A stretch of DNA of 49,765 nt from Bacteroidaceae bacterium (GTDB lineage Bacteria > Bacteroidota > Bacteroidia > Bacteroidales > Bacteroidaceae), in assembly GCA_017469685.1 (NCBI GenBank), contig JAFUFW010000022.1:1-49765 (forward strand). Reading direction: 5' to 3'. The position numbers and the translations under genes were made by a program. Each line of letters begins with the position of its first letter. The first letter of the stretch is position 1. This document shows, piece after piece, positions 40,427-48,615 of this stretch. The notes under the pieces are model-generated. The model ran no database searches. It worked only from the letters and a program-made list of their open reading frames with translations, and was not told the DNA's origin.

Positions 40427-41542
40427 GTGATAACACAGGATCAACTGAAAGAGATACAGGAGCGCACGGAGGCGCTCTACAAATACCTTGACATACCCCG
40501 CAAGCAGATGGAGTATGAGGAGGAGCAGCTGCGCACCCAGGCGCCCGACTTCTGGGAGGATGCCAAGCGGGCCGAGGAGCAGATGAAACTGGTGAAAGGC
40601 CTTGAGAAATGGATAAAAGGCTATGGTGAGGTGCGCACGCTGACAGATGAACTCTCCACTGCCTTTGACTTCTACAAGGAGGATCTCGTGACGGAGCAGG
40701 AAGTTGACGAGCTGTACGCCAAGGCCACCGAGGCTATCGAGGCCTTGGAACTCCGTAACATGCTTCAGCAGGAGGAGGATCCGATGGATGCCGTGCTCAA
40801 GATAAACTCCGGGGCCGGTGGCACCGAGGCTCAGGACTGGGCACAGATGCTCATGCGTATGTACATGCGCTGGGCCGAGCAGAACGGTTACAAGCTTACT
40901 ATCGCCAACCTGCAGGACGGCGATGAGGCAGGCATCAAGACAGTGACAATGCAGATTGAGGGCGAATATGCCTACGGCTACCTCAAGAGCGAGAGCGGCG
41001 TGCACCGCCTGGTGCGCGTGTCGCCCTATAATGCCCAAGGCAAGCGCATGACGTCGTTTGCAAGTGTTTTCGTTACGCCGCTCGTCGATGACACCATTGA
41101 GGTGTACGTAGATCCTGCGCGCGTCTCGTGGGACACCTTCCGCAGCAGCGGTGCCGGCGGCCAGAATGTCAACAAGGTGGAGACGGGCGTCCGCCTTCGC
41201 TATATGTATAAAGACCCCGACACGGGCGAAGAGGAGGAAATCCTCATCGAGAACACAGAGAGCCGCAAGCAGCTCGAGAACCGTGAGAACGCCATGCGTC
41301 TGCTCAAGTCGCAGCTCTACGACCGTGCCATGCAGAAGCGTCGTGAGGCGCAGGCAAAGATAGAGGCCGGCAAGAAGAAGATAGAGTGGGGCTCGCAGAT
41401 CCGCTCCTATGTCTTCGATGACCGCCGCGTAAAAGACCACCGCACAGGATTCCAAACCTCAGACGTAGGCGCCGTGATGGACGGCAAGATTGACGGCTTC
41501 ATCAAAGCCTACCTCATGGAATTTGGCGGCGAGGAAAGCTGA
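40427..41542 (+). CDS. prfB: Peptide chain release factor 2
   Basis: 371 residues, starting with GTG after a good Shine-Dalgarno-like AAAAGGAAA, rare in this window. Class I release factor: GGQ at 244-246 in GAGGQNVNKVETGV, and the stop-recognition tripeptide SPY at 199-201 where E. coli RF2 has SPF. The N-terminal region EALYKYLDIPRKQ spans the site of the +1 programmed frameshift of many prfB genes; here the frame is continuous through CTTGAC (40487-40492), so that control is absent. Reads UGA and UAA codons. A small membrane protein gene and a CYTH gene follow. Confidence 0.94.
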   Translation: MITQDQLKEIQERTEALYKYLDIPRKQMEYEEEQLRTQAPDFWEDAKRAEEQMKLVKGLEKWIKGYGEVRTLTDELSTAFDFYKEDLVTEQEVDELYAKATEAIEALELRNMLQQEEDPMDAVLKINSGAGGTEAQDWAQMLMRMYMRWAEQNGYKLTIANLQDGDEAGIKTVTMQIEGEYAYGYLKSESGVHRLVRVSPYNAQGKRMTSFASVFVTPLVDDTIEVYVDPARVSWDTFRSSGAGGQNVNKVETGVRLRYMYKDPDTGEEEEILIENTESRKQLENRENAMRLLKSQLYDRAMQKRREAQAKIEAGKKKIEWGSQIRSYVFDDRRVKDHRTGFQTSDVGAVMDGKIDGFIKAYLMEFGGEES

Positions 41543-41578
41543 CAGAGAAGAACAGTAAACTCCTAAATAATAATCATT

Positions 41579-41722
41579 ATGAGCAAAGCAAAAAAAGAAC
41601 TTCGTGCAAAGAAGAAGGCTGAGCGCGAAGCCCGCCAGGCCAAGCGCGTAATCCAGTGGATTATCTGTGGTCTTGTTGTCCTGTTTATCGTTTGTTTCAT
41701 TGGTTGGGCCTTCATCCGCTAA
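41579..41722 (+). CDS. Small single-pass membrane protein, 47 residues
   Basis: MSKAKKELRAKKKAEREAR is strongly basic; residues about 26-46 (QWIICGLVVLFIVCFIGWAF) form one transmembrane helix. By the positive-inside rule the basic end faces the cytoplasm. Lies 36 bp after prfB and 33 bp before the CYTH gene on the same strand. No family recognised; the basic arm might touch ribosomes or nucleic acids, but that is speculation. Confidence 0.75.
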   Translation: MSKAKKELRAKKKAEREARQAKRVIQWIICGLVVLFIVCFIGWAFIR

Positions 41723-41755
41723 GCGGCCGGACTCAACACAAAAAACGGGACAGCC

Positions 41756-42259
41756 ATGGCACTTGAGATTGAACGTAAGTTCCTCGTAAAAGGCGACGCC
41801 TATAAAGACGTCGCCTTTAATCATTCCAAGATAGTTCAAGGCTACATCTGCAGCCGCCCCACCGTGCGCATTCGCATTCGTGGCGACAAAGGCTATCTCA
41901 CTGTAAAGGGAGGCAGCAACGATGGCGGCCTCACACGCTACGAGTTCGAGACCGAGGTGCCCCTCGCAGATGCCCTCTCTATGCTGCGCCTCTGCGCCGA
42001 AGGCTTTGTCGAGAAGACGCGCTGGCTCGTGGATGCCGGCGATGGCCACACTGTTGAGGTCGACGAGTTTCATGGCTCCAACGAGGGCCTCGTCATTGCA
42101 GAGGTGGAGCTGCATAGTACCTCCGACAGCTTCTGCAGCCCGGAATTCCTCGGCCGGGAGGTCACAGGCATCCGCCGCTATTACAACTCACATCTGCGCA
42201 AACATCCCTATTCAGCCTGGAGTAAGGAAGAGAAGGAATGTCTTGATCTTCCCGCTTGA
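41756..42259 (+). CDS. CYTH domain protein (putative triphosphatase)
   Basis: 167 residues. Starts ALEIERKFLVKGD, the ExExK signature of CYTH enzymes, followed by IRIRGDKGYLTVKGG, RYEFETEVPLADAL, KTRWLVDAG, TVEVDEFHGSNEGLVIAEVE and ITxIRRYYNSHL-like ends. Family members hydrolyse inorganic triphosphate or make cAMP; triphosphatase is the commoner role in bacteria and is the guess here. Complete single-domain form. Its end is 37 bp from the convergent phosphopantetheinyl transferase gene. Confidence 0.88.
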   Translation: MALEIERKFLVKGDAYKDVAFNHSKIVQGYICSRPTVRIRIRGDKGYLTVKGGSNDGGLTRYEFETEVPLADALSMLRLCAEGFVEKTRWLVDAGDGHTVEVDEFHGSNEGLVIAEVELHSTSDSFCSPEFLGREVTGIRRYYNSHLRKHPYSAWSKEEKECLDLPA

Positions 42260-42296
42260 ATGAGCTTTACGCTCAGGCATCGCTCGGCGTAGACAG

Positions 42297-42881
42297 TCAG
42301 GGGCGGTGCTTAAGACACAGGCTATAGACGTAGCGACGGTCGGGACTGTCGGTGGTCTCGAAGACACAGCCCGAGGCCTTTGCCTCATCCAGCACGCTGT
42401 GCAACTCGTCTACGAGCCCTGTTCCCGTCAGTTTCAGATAGGCTTCCTTCTGAGTCCACAGGCGTATGAAGGCGCGCTGCGGTTCGTTGGCCGTCCTAAC
42501 AGTGGCTGCTTCGCCGGCGTTCATTGTTCGTTTGAGCAGTGCTGGCGAGAAAGGGCGTATGCTCTCTATGTCGATTCCTACAGGTTCCGTGGCGATGGCG
42601 CAGCAAGCCGCCTCACGGCAGTGGCTGAGGCTGAAGAAGATATCCTCGTGGCCAATGATGCCTGGCTTGCCATGAATGCCGAAGGTGAATGTCGGGGGCT
42701 CGGCAATGTCGAAGAGCTCGCGAAGGCCTTGGCACAGCAATAGATATGCAGCTGCGCCTGCACGCTGCGCACGTTCGTTGCTGAAGCGCTGCAGGTATGA
42801 GCGTCTCTGAGCGCTCATCTGTTCGAAGGCCTCGTTGAGGTCGAGAGCTTCAAGATGGTCGTTGATGTAAACCTTTGCCAT
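42297..42881 (-). CDS. 4'-phosphopantetheinyl transferase superfamily protein
   Basis: 194 residues. Sfp/AcpT-type signature: FSLSHCREAACCAI, then VGIDIESIRPF with the Mg-binding Asp and Glu, and WTQKEAYLKLTGTGL. Moves phosphopantetheine from CoA to acyl or peptidyl carrier proteins. No carrier protein gene is nearby, so the partner is unknown. Monocistronic; the upstream gap of 480 bp before rsmH contains array G and no other gene. Confidence 0.88.
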   Translation of the reverse strand: MAKVYINDHLEALDLNEAFEQMSAQRRSYLQRFSNERAQRAGAAAYLLLCQGLRELFDIAEPPTFTFGIHGKPGIIGHEDIFFSLSHCREAACCAIATEPVGIDIESIRPFSPALLKRTMNAGEAATVRTANEPQRAFIRLWTQKEAYLKLTGTGLVDELHSVLDEAKASGCVFETTDSPDRRYVYSLCLKHRP

Positions 42882-43025
42882 TGCGGTGATTGCCGTGGTT
42901 GCGTCTGCAAAGATACTTATTTTTTGATTATCTCATCTTCTTACGGCCTAAAATAACGTGTGGCTCAGGCTTTTTGTGCACATCCTGTGCTCGCGCATCC
43001 GCACACTGTTAATTACTTTTAAAAT

Positions 43026-43113
43026 AACCCTTAAGGGTTTTCGCCTGAACCCTTAAGGGTTTTGCCCATAACCCTTAAGGGTTTTGCGTGAAACCCTTGG
43101 GCTTGTTTTCTGC
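43026..43113. repeat. 22-bp dyad array G (CCCTTAAGGG type), four units
   Basis: Units start at 43026, 43048, 43070 and 43092, each opening AACCCTT. The first three share AACCCTTAAGGGTTTT; the fourth is decayed (CCCTTGGGC). The only array here that lies between divergent genes, upstream of the division cluster. The rest of 42882-43325 is free of genes and known sites, apart from AT-rich DNA near 43260-43325. Confidence 0.9.
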
Positions 43114-43325
43114 ATCCCTCTGCTTCGTGTTCTCTCCTGGGTGATTTCTGCTCGCTTTTTGGCTGTGCCCGCCTCTCGCTTTACTTGCGTGAGGCGTGCT
43201 TTCATGTTGTGCGGATATGAAGAAAAGGCCCTGTTAGGTCACGTTAAAGTTAAAGTATTACTTTAAGTGCTAACTGTCGGTGTTTCCAATAATTTACAAC
43301 TTTTTTAAAATTATTTTCAAAAATA

Positions 43326-43357
43326 TTTGCACGGATGAGGAAAAGAATATATCTTTG
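43326..43357 (+). promoter_or_regulatory. Complete promoter at the head of the division cluster
   Basis: TTTG at 43326-43329, 20-bp spacer, TATCTTTG at 43350-43357: a textbook Bacteroidetes promoter. It ends only 4 bp before the rsmH ATG (43362), implying a leaderless or nearly leaderless transcript. Confidence 0.75.
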
Positions 43358-43361
43358 CGGC

Positions 43362-44297
43362 ATGGAAACGGAACATTACCACATCCCCGTGCTGCTAAGC
43401 GCCTCAGTGGAGGGCTTGAAAATCCGGCAAGATGGCACGTATGTGGACGTGACGTTAGGCGGCGGAGGCCACAGCAGGCAAATTCTGAATATGTTGGGCC
43501 CTCACGGACGTCTCTACAGCTTCGACCAGGATGCTGACGCTATCGCCCGTTGCGCCCGAGAGCGCGACGACGTCAGTCAGGGAGAGCGCTGGACGCTTAT
43601 CCGTTCTAACTTCCGTTATCTTAAGAACTGGATGCGCTACTACGGCATCGAGGCTATTGATGGTTTACTTGCAGACTTGGGTGTTTCGAGCCATCACTTC
43701 GACGACGGTAGTCGCGGTTTCAGCTTTCGCAGCGACGCGCCTCTGGACATGCGAATGAACCAGCAGGGCGGGCCTACGGCGGCAGATGTGCTGCAAACGT
43801 ATGGAGTAGAACAGCTCACAAGCCTTTTTCGTCTGTATGGCGAGCTCCGGCAAGCTCGGCGTCTGGCGGAAGCCGTGGTCAAGACTCGCGAGAGACATGC
43901 TATCACCACTACAGGTCAGCTTGCCGAGCTACTCTGTCCTATCTTGGGCCGGGAGCACGAGAAGAAAGACCTCGCGCGGGCGTTTCAGGCTCTGCGCATA
44001 GAGGTGAACCACGAGATGGATGCCCTGCGCGACATGCTACAGGCGGCAGTAGAACTGCTGCGTCCCGGAGGCAGGTTGGTGGTCATAAGCTACCATTCGC
44101 TTGAGGACCGTCTGGTGAAGAATGTGATGAAGGCCGGTTCTGTTGATGGCACAGCGACTCAGGATGCCATCTTCGGCCACACTCTCGCACCCCTCAGGCC
44201 CATAGGCAAGGCCATCACCCCCGACAGCGAGGAGCTGGAACGTAATCCACGAAGCAGAAGCGCTAAGCTAAGAGTAGCTGAGCGCCAGAAGGTCTGA
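43362..44297 (+). CDS. rsmH: 16S rRNA (cytosine(1402)-N4)-methyltransferase
   Basis: 311 residues from ATG 43362 (METEHYHIPVLLSASVEGL); the in-frame ATG at 43335 is within the promoter. SAM-binding DVTLGGGGHSRQIL, LADLGVSSHHFDD, RGFSFRSDAPLDMRMN, ARAFQALRIEVNHE and GRLVVISYHSLEDRLVK are the family blocks. Methylates C1402 in the ribosomal decoding centre. First gene of the division and cell wall cluster; the usual upstream mraZ is not present. 122 bp without a gene separate it from the ftsL-like gene. Confidence 0.94.
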   Translation: METEHYHIPVLLSASVEGLKIRQDGTYVDVTLGGGGHSRQILNMLGPHGRLYSFDQDADAIARCARERDDVSQGERWTLIRSNFRYLKNWMRYYGIEAIDGLLADLGVSSHHFDDGSRGFSFRSDAPLDMRMNQQGGPTAADVLQTYGVEQLTSLFRLYGELRQARRLAEAVVKTRERHAITTTGQLAELLCPILGREHEKKDLARAFQALRIEVNHEMDALRDMLQAAVELLRPGGRLVVISYHSLEDRLVKNVMKAGSVDGTATQDAIFGHTLAPLRPIGKAITPDSEELERNPRSRSAKLRVAERQKV

Positions 44298-44419
44298 GCA
44301 GCCAGCGACAGACGGCTGACAGGCATAGCGTGACAAGCGCGGAAAGGTGTAGGTACAAAGAAAGGAGTAGAAAGCACCTGATCCTCGCCAATGACTAATT
44401 ATGGCAAAAGTGACATCCC

Positions 44420-44983
44420 ATGAACAAAGACCGCAACGATCAAGCTGGCGGCCCTGAACTCGTTTTTGACGAGGCCGGCGGCGCCGATGCTACCCTCGGG
44501 GCAGGCATGGACAATGCCTCTGCCGGGGCGGGTGGCTCTGAGGCTTTAAGCTTCGAGCTGCCTGTCGATGAAGTGCCTATGGCCACGGTCGACGAGGCCT
44601 CTGGCGAGGCAGGGGCCGACGAGCCCCGCTCAGGCTGGCGCCTCTTCTCGGCTGAAGACCTGCCGCAGGTGACGCTGCGCGAGATTCTGGGCGGCGACTA
44701 CCTCATCGGGAGCTTTCTCCGCCGCCAGATATGGTTCATCCTGTTCCTGGTGTTCCTCGCCGTGCTGTACATCACCAACCGCTACGCTTCGCAGCAAGAA
44801 ATCCTCGAAGAAGAAGCCCTGCGCAAGGAGCTGATAGAAAAGAAGAACTATGCCCTCACGCAGTATGCCGAACTTACCATGCGCACCCGCCAGAGTAGCC
44901 TGGAGCGAATGCTCAAGAACTTCGGCGACAGTACGCTCCTTTCAGCAAAAGAAGCACCCTTCATCATCTACAAACAACACTGA
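44420..44983 (+). CDS. FtsL-like cell division protein with long acidic N-terminus
   Basis: 187 residues. One transmembrane helix (about 103-119: QIWFILFLVFLAVLYITN) is followed by a short coiled coil (ILEEEALRKELIEKKNYAL), the FtsL layout. Position between rsmH and ftsI is where ftsL lies. Unusual: the cytoplasmic N-terminus is about 100 residues, with the first 70 rich in Ala, Gly, Asp and Glu and looking disordered; FtsL cytoplasmic parts are normally much shorter. FtsL links FtsQ/FtsB to the septal wall synthase. Identification rests on position and topology. Confidence 0.75.
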   Translation: MNKDRNDQAGGPELVFDEAGGADATLGAGMDNASAGAGGSEALSFELPVDEVPMATVDEASGEAGADEPRSGWRLFSAEDLPQVTLREILGGDYLIGSFLRRQIWFILFLVFLAVLYITNRYASQQEILEEEALRKELIEKKNYALTQYAELTMRTRQSSLERMLKNFGDSTLLSAKEAPFIIYKQH

Positions 44984-45013
44984 CCCACTTTGACGTCTCA
45001 CCCCACGTAGGCA

Positions 45014-47062
45014 ATGAATTTCGACAGCAAACACACCATACCTCGCTATCTCTTCGTGATCATTCTGATGACGCTCGCAGGCCTTGCGGTTATCGGGATG
45101 GCAGCCTACGAGATGTTCGGCCGCAAGAGCTACTGGCGCACCGTGCGCGAGCGCATGGCTACGCAGCAGAAAGACGTGCCGGCCGTCAGAGGCAACATCT
45201 ACTCTGCCGACGGGCAACTCATGGTGGGCTCCATGCCAGTCTACACACTGCGCATGGATTTCGTCGTCAAAGACCCCAACGACAGCATTGCCGAGCGCAA
45301 GCTACAGGTGTGGCGCGACAGCACTTTCGCTGCCGACCTCGACAGCTTCTGCATCGGGCTCAACCACCTGTTCCCCGAGACCAGCGTGGCCGAGTTCCGC
45401 TCCCGACTGCTCGACGGCAAGCGCCGCGGACGTCGCAACCTGGCCATCAAGCACAACGTCTCCTACATTAAATATAAAGAGAGTCTGCGCCTGCCCTATG
45501 CGCGCCACGGACGCATCAAGACCGGTTTCTATGCCGAGGAGATACCTCAGCGGCAGAAGCCCTACGGCAACATGGCTACTCGTACGCTCGGTTCGCTAAT
45601 GACAACTAACGACTCCGCACGCAATGGTCTGGAGCTGGCCTACGACAGCATACTCCGCGGCATCAACGGAAAGATGCACCGCGAGAAAGTGCGCCGCCAG
45701 TGGCTCGACAAGACCGATGTGGAGCCCATCAACGGACTGGACCTCATCACTACCATCGACGTGGGGATGCAGGATGCCGCCGAGAAGATCCTTGAGCGCA
45801 AGCTGAAGGAAATCAATGCCGAGATAGGCGTCGTGGTGCTTATGGAGGTGCAGACGGGCGATGTCAAAGCCATCGTCAACCTCACACGCTTGGCTCCCGG
45901 CGTATATGCTGAGGTCAAGAACGACGCTATTACCGACCTCTGGGAGCCCGGCTCCACATTCAAGACCGCCTCGATGATGGTCGCACTCGAGGACGGCATG
46001 GTCAAACGCGGCGATATGGTAGACGTGGGCAACGGACAGTGGCCCATGCACGGCCGCGTCATGAAGGACCACAACTGGCGCAAGGGGGGCTATGGCCGCC
46101 CCATCTCTGTTGATGAGTGCCTCATGTTCTCGTCGAACGTCGGCGTAAGCCGGATCATCGACGAGCACTACCACGACCACCCCGAACGCTACGTCGACGG
46201 CCTCTACCGCGAAGGCGTGGGCGTTCCCTTCGATCTGCCCTTCCCGGGTGCCGGAAAGCCATTCGTGCGCCGTCCCAAGTCCGACGGCTCCAACTGGAGT
46301 AAGACGGCGCTGCCCTGGATGAGCATTGGTTACGAAACTCAGATACCCCCGATATATACCGTGGCGTTCTACAACGCCATAGCCAACAACGGCCGTATGG
46401 TGCAACCGCGTTTCGTGCGCGAGATACGCCGCGACGGCCAGACTCTCAAGGAGTTCCCTGTCGTCACCGTCAAGGAACGCATCTGCAAACCCAGCACACT
46501 GCGCGACATTCACGCCATCCTGGAGCGCGTCGTCAACGACCCCTTAGGGCTCGGAAAGAAGGCAGGCTGCAAGCAGTTCAAGGTGTGCGGCAAGACGGGC
46601 ACTGCGCAAGTGGCCGACGAGCATGGCAGCTACCATGGCTCGCCCGCCCGCTACATGGTGAGCTTTGCCGGTTTCTACCCCAGCGAGGCTCCAAAATACT
46701 CCTGCGTCGTCTGCATAAAGAAGAGCGGACTGCCCGCCTCGGGCGGTACACAGGCTGGCCCGGTGTTCAGCGAACTCGCACAGTTCGTAATGGCGAAAGG
46801 CGTGTTCCGCGAGCCCTCCGAGGCAGCCGACAGCATGTCGGTCTTCGAGAAGCCCAAAGCCGCTCCGCTGCCGAAGGCTGAGAAAGGGGCAGTGCCCGAC
46901 GTGCGTGGTCTGGGACTTCGCGATGCCGTACGCCTGCTTGAGGCCGAGGGCCTGAAGGTGCGCGTCAGCGGTCAAGGCAATGTAAAGAACCAGAGCATTG
47001 CCCCAGGCAACAAGGCAGTGGAAGGGCAGACAATAAGCCTGCAGCTCTCAACCACTGACTGA
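45014..47062 (+). CDS. ftsI: Septal penicillin-binding protein (FtsI/PBP3) with PASTA domain
   Basis: 682 residues. N-terminal helix (about 13-34), dimerisation domain ([18 protein letters not shown]), then the transpeptidase domain: nucleophile S314 and K317 in [14 protein letters not shown] at 373-375 and KTGTAQ from 527. One PASTA domain closes it (about 622-682: [20 protein letters not shown]), as in SpoVD and many Bacteroidetes FtsI proteins. Crosslinks peptidoglycan at the division septum; a beta-lactam target. Between the ftsL-like gene (30-bp gap) and murE (37-bp gap). Confidence 0.93.
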   Translation: MNFDSKHTIPRYLFVIILMTLAGLAVIGMAAYEMFGRKSYWRTVRERMATQQKDVPAVRGNIYSADGQLMVGSMPVYTLRMDFVVKDPNDSIAERKLQVWRDSTFAADLDSFCIGLNHLFPETSVAEFRSRLLDGKRRGRRNLAIKHNVSYIKYKESLRLPYARHGRIKTGFYAEEIPQRQKPYGNMATRTLGSLMTTNDSARNGLELAYDSILRGINGKMHREKVRRQWLDKTDVEPINGLDLITTIDVGMQDAAEKILERKLKEINAEIGVVVLMEVQTGDVKAIVNLTRLAPGVYAEVKNDAITDLWEPGSTFKTASMMVALEDGMVKRGDMVDVGNGQWPMHGRVMKDHNWRKGGYGRPISVDECLMFSSNVGVSRIIDEHYHDHPERYVDGLYREGVGVPFDLPFPGAGKPFVRRPKSDGSNWSKTALPWMSIGYETQIPPIYTVAFYNAIANNGRMVQPRFVREIRRDGQTLKEFPVVTVKERICKPSTLRDIHAILERVVNDPLGLGKKAGCKQFKVCGKTGTAQVADEHGSYHGSPARYMVSFAGFYPSEAPKYSCVVCIKKSGLPASGGTQAGPVFSELAQFVMAKGVFREPSEAADSMSVFEKPKAAPLPKAEKGAVPDVRGLGLRDAVRLLEAEGLKVRVSGQGNVKNQSIAPGNKAVEGQTISLQLSTTD

Positions 47063-47099
47063 TCACGCGCCTTCAATAACTGAAAAAACGAAACACACT

Positions 47100-48554
47100 A
47101 TGATACTCTCAGAAATCCTCACTGCCGTCAAGACCATCAAGGTCGTAGGCCCGGTTGACATAGACATCGCCGACATACAGATTGATTCGCGTAAAGTCAG
47201 CGCTGGCGCAATGTTTGTTGCCGTGGCGGGCACGCAGGTCGACGGCCACACGTTCATACCCAAGGCCATAGAGCTCGGCGCCTCAGCCGTCCTCTGCCAG
47301 GAGCTGCCTGCAGAAGTGGCCGACGCCGTTACCTACGTTCAAGTGGCCGACAGCGAAGCGGCCGTAGGACCATTGGCCCATGCCTTCTTCGGCAGCCCGA
47401 CAACAAAGCTCGACCTCATAGGCGTCACCGGCACTAATGGCAAGACAACCATTGCCACACTGCTCTATAAACTTTTCCGCCGCTTTGGCTACAAATGCGG
47501 ACTTGTCTCCACTGTGTGCAACTATATCGACGACGAGGCCATGCCAACAAGCCATACGACGCCCGACCCGATCACGCTCAACCGCCTGCTCGGCCGCATG
47601 GCCGACGAGGGATGCCGCTATGCCTTCATGGAGGTGAGCTCCCACAGCGTAGCCCAGCATCGCATCGAAGGCCTTATCTTCAAAGGCGGGATCTTCACTA
47701 ACCTCACGCGCGACCACCTCGACTACCATAAGACCGTGGAGGCCTATCGCGATGCCAAGAAAGGTTTCTTCGACCTCCTCCCCAAAGGCGCATTTGCCGT
47801 GACGAATGCCGACGATAAGAATGGCCTGTTCATGACGCAGAATACTCTTGCCAGCGTACGTACATATTCGTTGCGCGGCGTCGCCGACTTCCATGCACGC
47901 ATCCTCGAAGAAGGCTTTGAGGGCATGACCCTCGACGTATGCGGCCGCGAAGTGTGCGTTCAGTTCATTGGGCGTTTCAACGTTTCGAACCTACTCGCTG
48001 TCTACGGAGCCGCCGTCTGCTTGGGCAAGAACCCCGAGGATGTGCTCGTAGGATTAAGCACATTGAAGCCCGTCAACGGCCGTTTCGAGACAATCCGCTC
48101 ACGCGAGGGCGTAACAGCCATCGTAGATTATGCCCACACCCCCGACGCCCTCGACAATGTGCTCTCGACCGTCAACGAAATACTTCGCAAGCCCGGGCAG
48201 TGCATCACCGTCTGCGGCGCTGGTGGCAACCGCGACAAGGGCAAACGGCCGCTGATGGCACAGTCGGCCGTCCGCGCTTCTGACCGCGTCATCATAACCT
48301 CAGACAATCCCCGCTTTGAAGATCCGCAAGCTATCATCGACGACATGCTTGCAGGCATCACGACAGCCGAGGATAAGCGTAAGGTCGTCAGCATTGTTGA
48401 CCGCCGTGAAGCCATCCGGACTGCCTGTATGCTCGCACAGCCCGGCGACGTCATCCTCATCGCCGGCAAAGGCCACGAGGATTATCAGGAAGTGCAGGGC
48501 GTGAAACACCATTTCGACGACCATGAGGTCGTTCGCGAAGCCTTCGGCCTTTAA
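47100..48554 (+). CDS. murE: UDP-MurNAc-tripeptide synthetase
   Basis: 484 residues. Mur ligase layout: ATP P-loop [15 protein letters not shown] (about 108-122), central [20 protein letters not shown] and [22 protein letters not shown], and the C-terminal DNPR motif at about 402-405 ([11 protein letters not shown]). DNPR marks meso-diaminopimelate as the amino acid added, in agreement with dapB at the start of the window. Cytoplasmic; makes the third peptide bond of the stem. mraY follows after 61 bp with no promoter box seen. Confidence 0.95.
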   Translation: MILSEILTAVKTIKVVGPVDIDIADIQIDSRKVSAGAMFVAVAGTQVDGHTFIPKAIELGASAVLCQELPAEVADAVTYVQVADSEAAVGPLAHAFFGSPTTKLDLIGVTGTNGKTTIATLLYKLFRRFGYKCGLVSTVCNYIDDEAMPTSHTTPDPITLNRLLGRMADEGCRYAFMEVSSHSVAQHRIEGLIFKGGIFTNLTRDHLDYHKTVEAYRDAKKGFFDLLPKGAFAVTNADDKNGLFMTQNTLASVRTYSLRGVADFHARILEEGFEGMTLDVCGREVCVQFIGRFNVSNLLAVYGAAVCLGKNPEDVLVGLSTLKPVNGRFETIRSREGVTAIVDYAHTPDALDNVLSTVNEILRKPGQCITVCGAGGNRDKGKRPLMAQSAVRASDRVIITSDNPRFEDPQAIIDDMLAGITTAEDKRKVVSIVDRREAIRTACMLAQPGDVILIAGKGHEDYQEVQGVKHHFDDHEVVREAFGL

Positions 48555-48615
48555 TTCACCCTCTTCAATCATCCTATCCCATTCGTCATTCATAATCTGA
48601 ACTCCCTCATTCTAT

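Noticed and set aside
43026-43113. Array G (and the others) as a CRISPR array
   Set aside because: Unit period of 22 bp leaves no room for spacers; units are palindromic and partly identical throughout, and there are no cas genes.
43084-43266. Forward 60-codon frame upstream of rsmH as a possible mraZ
   Set aside because: No MraZ motif, begins in the repeat array, and is much too short.
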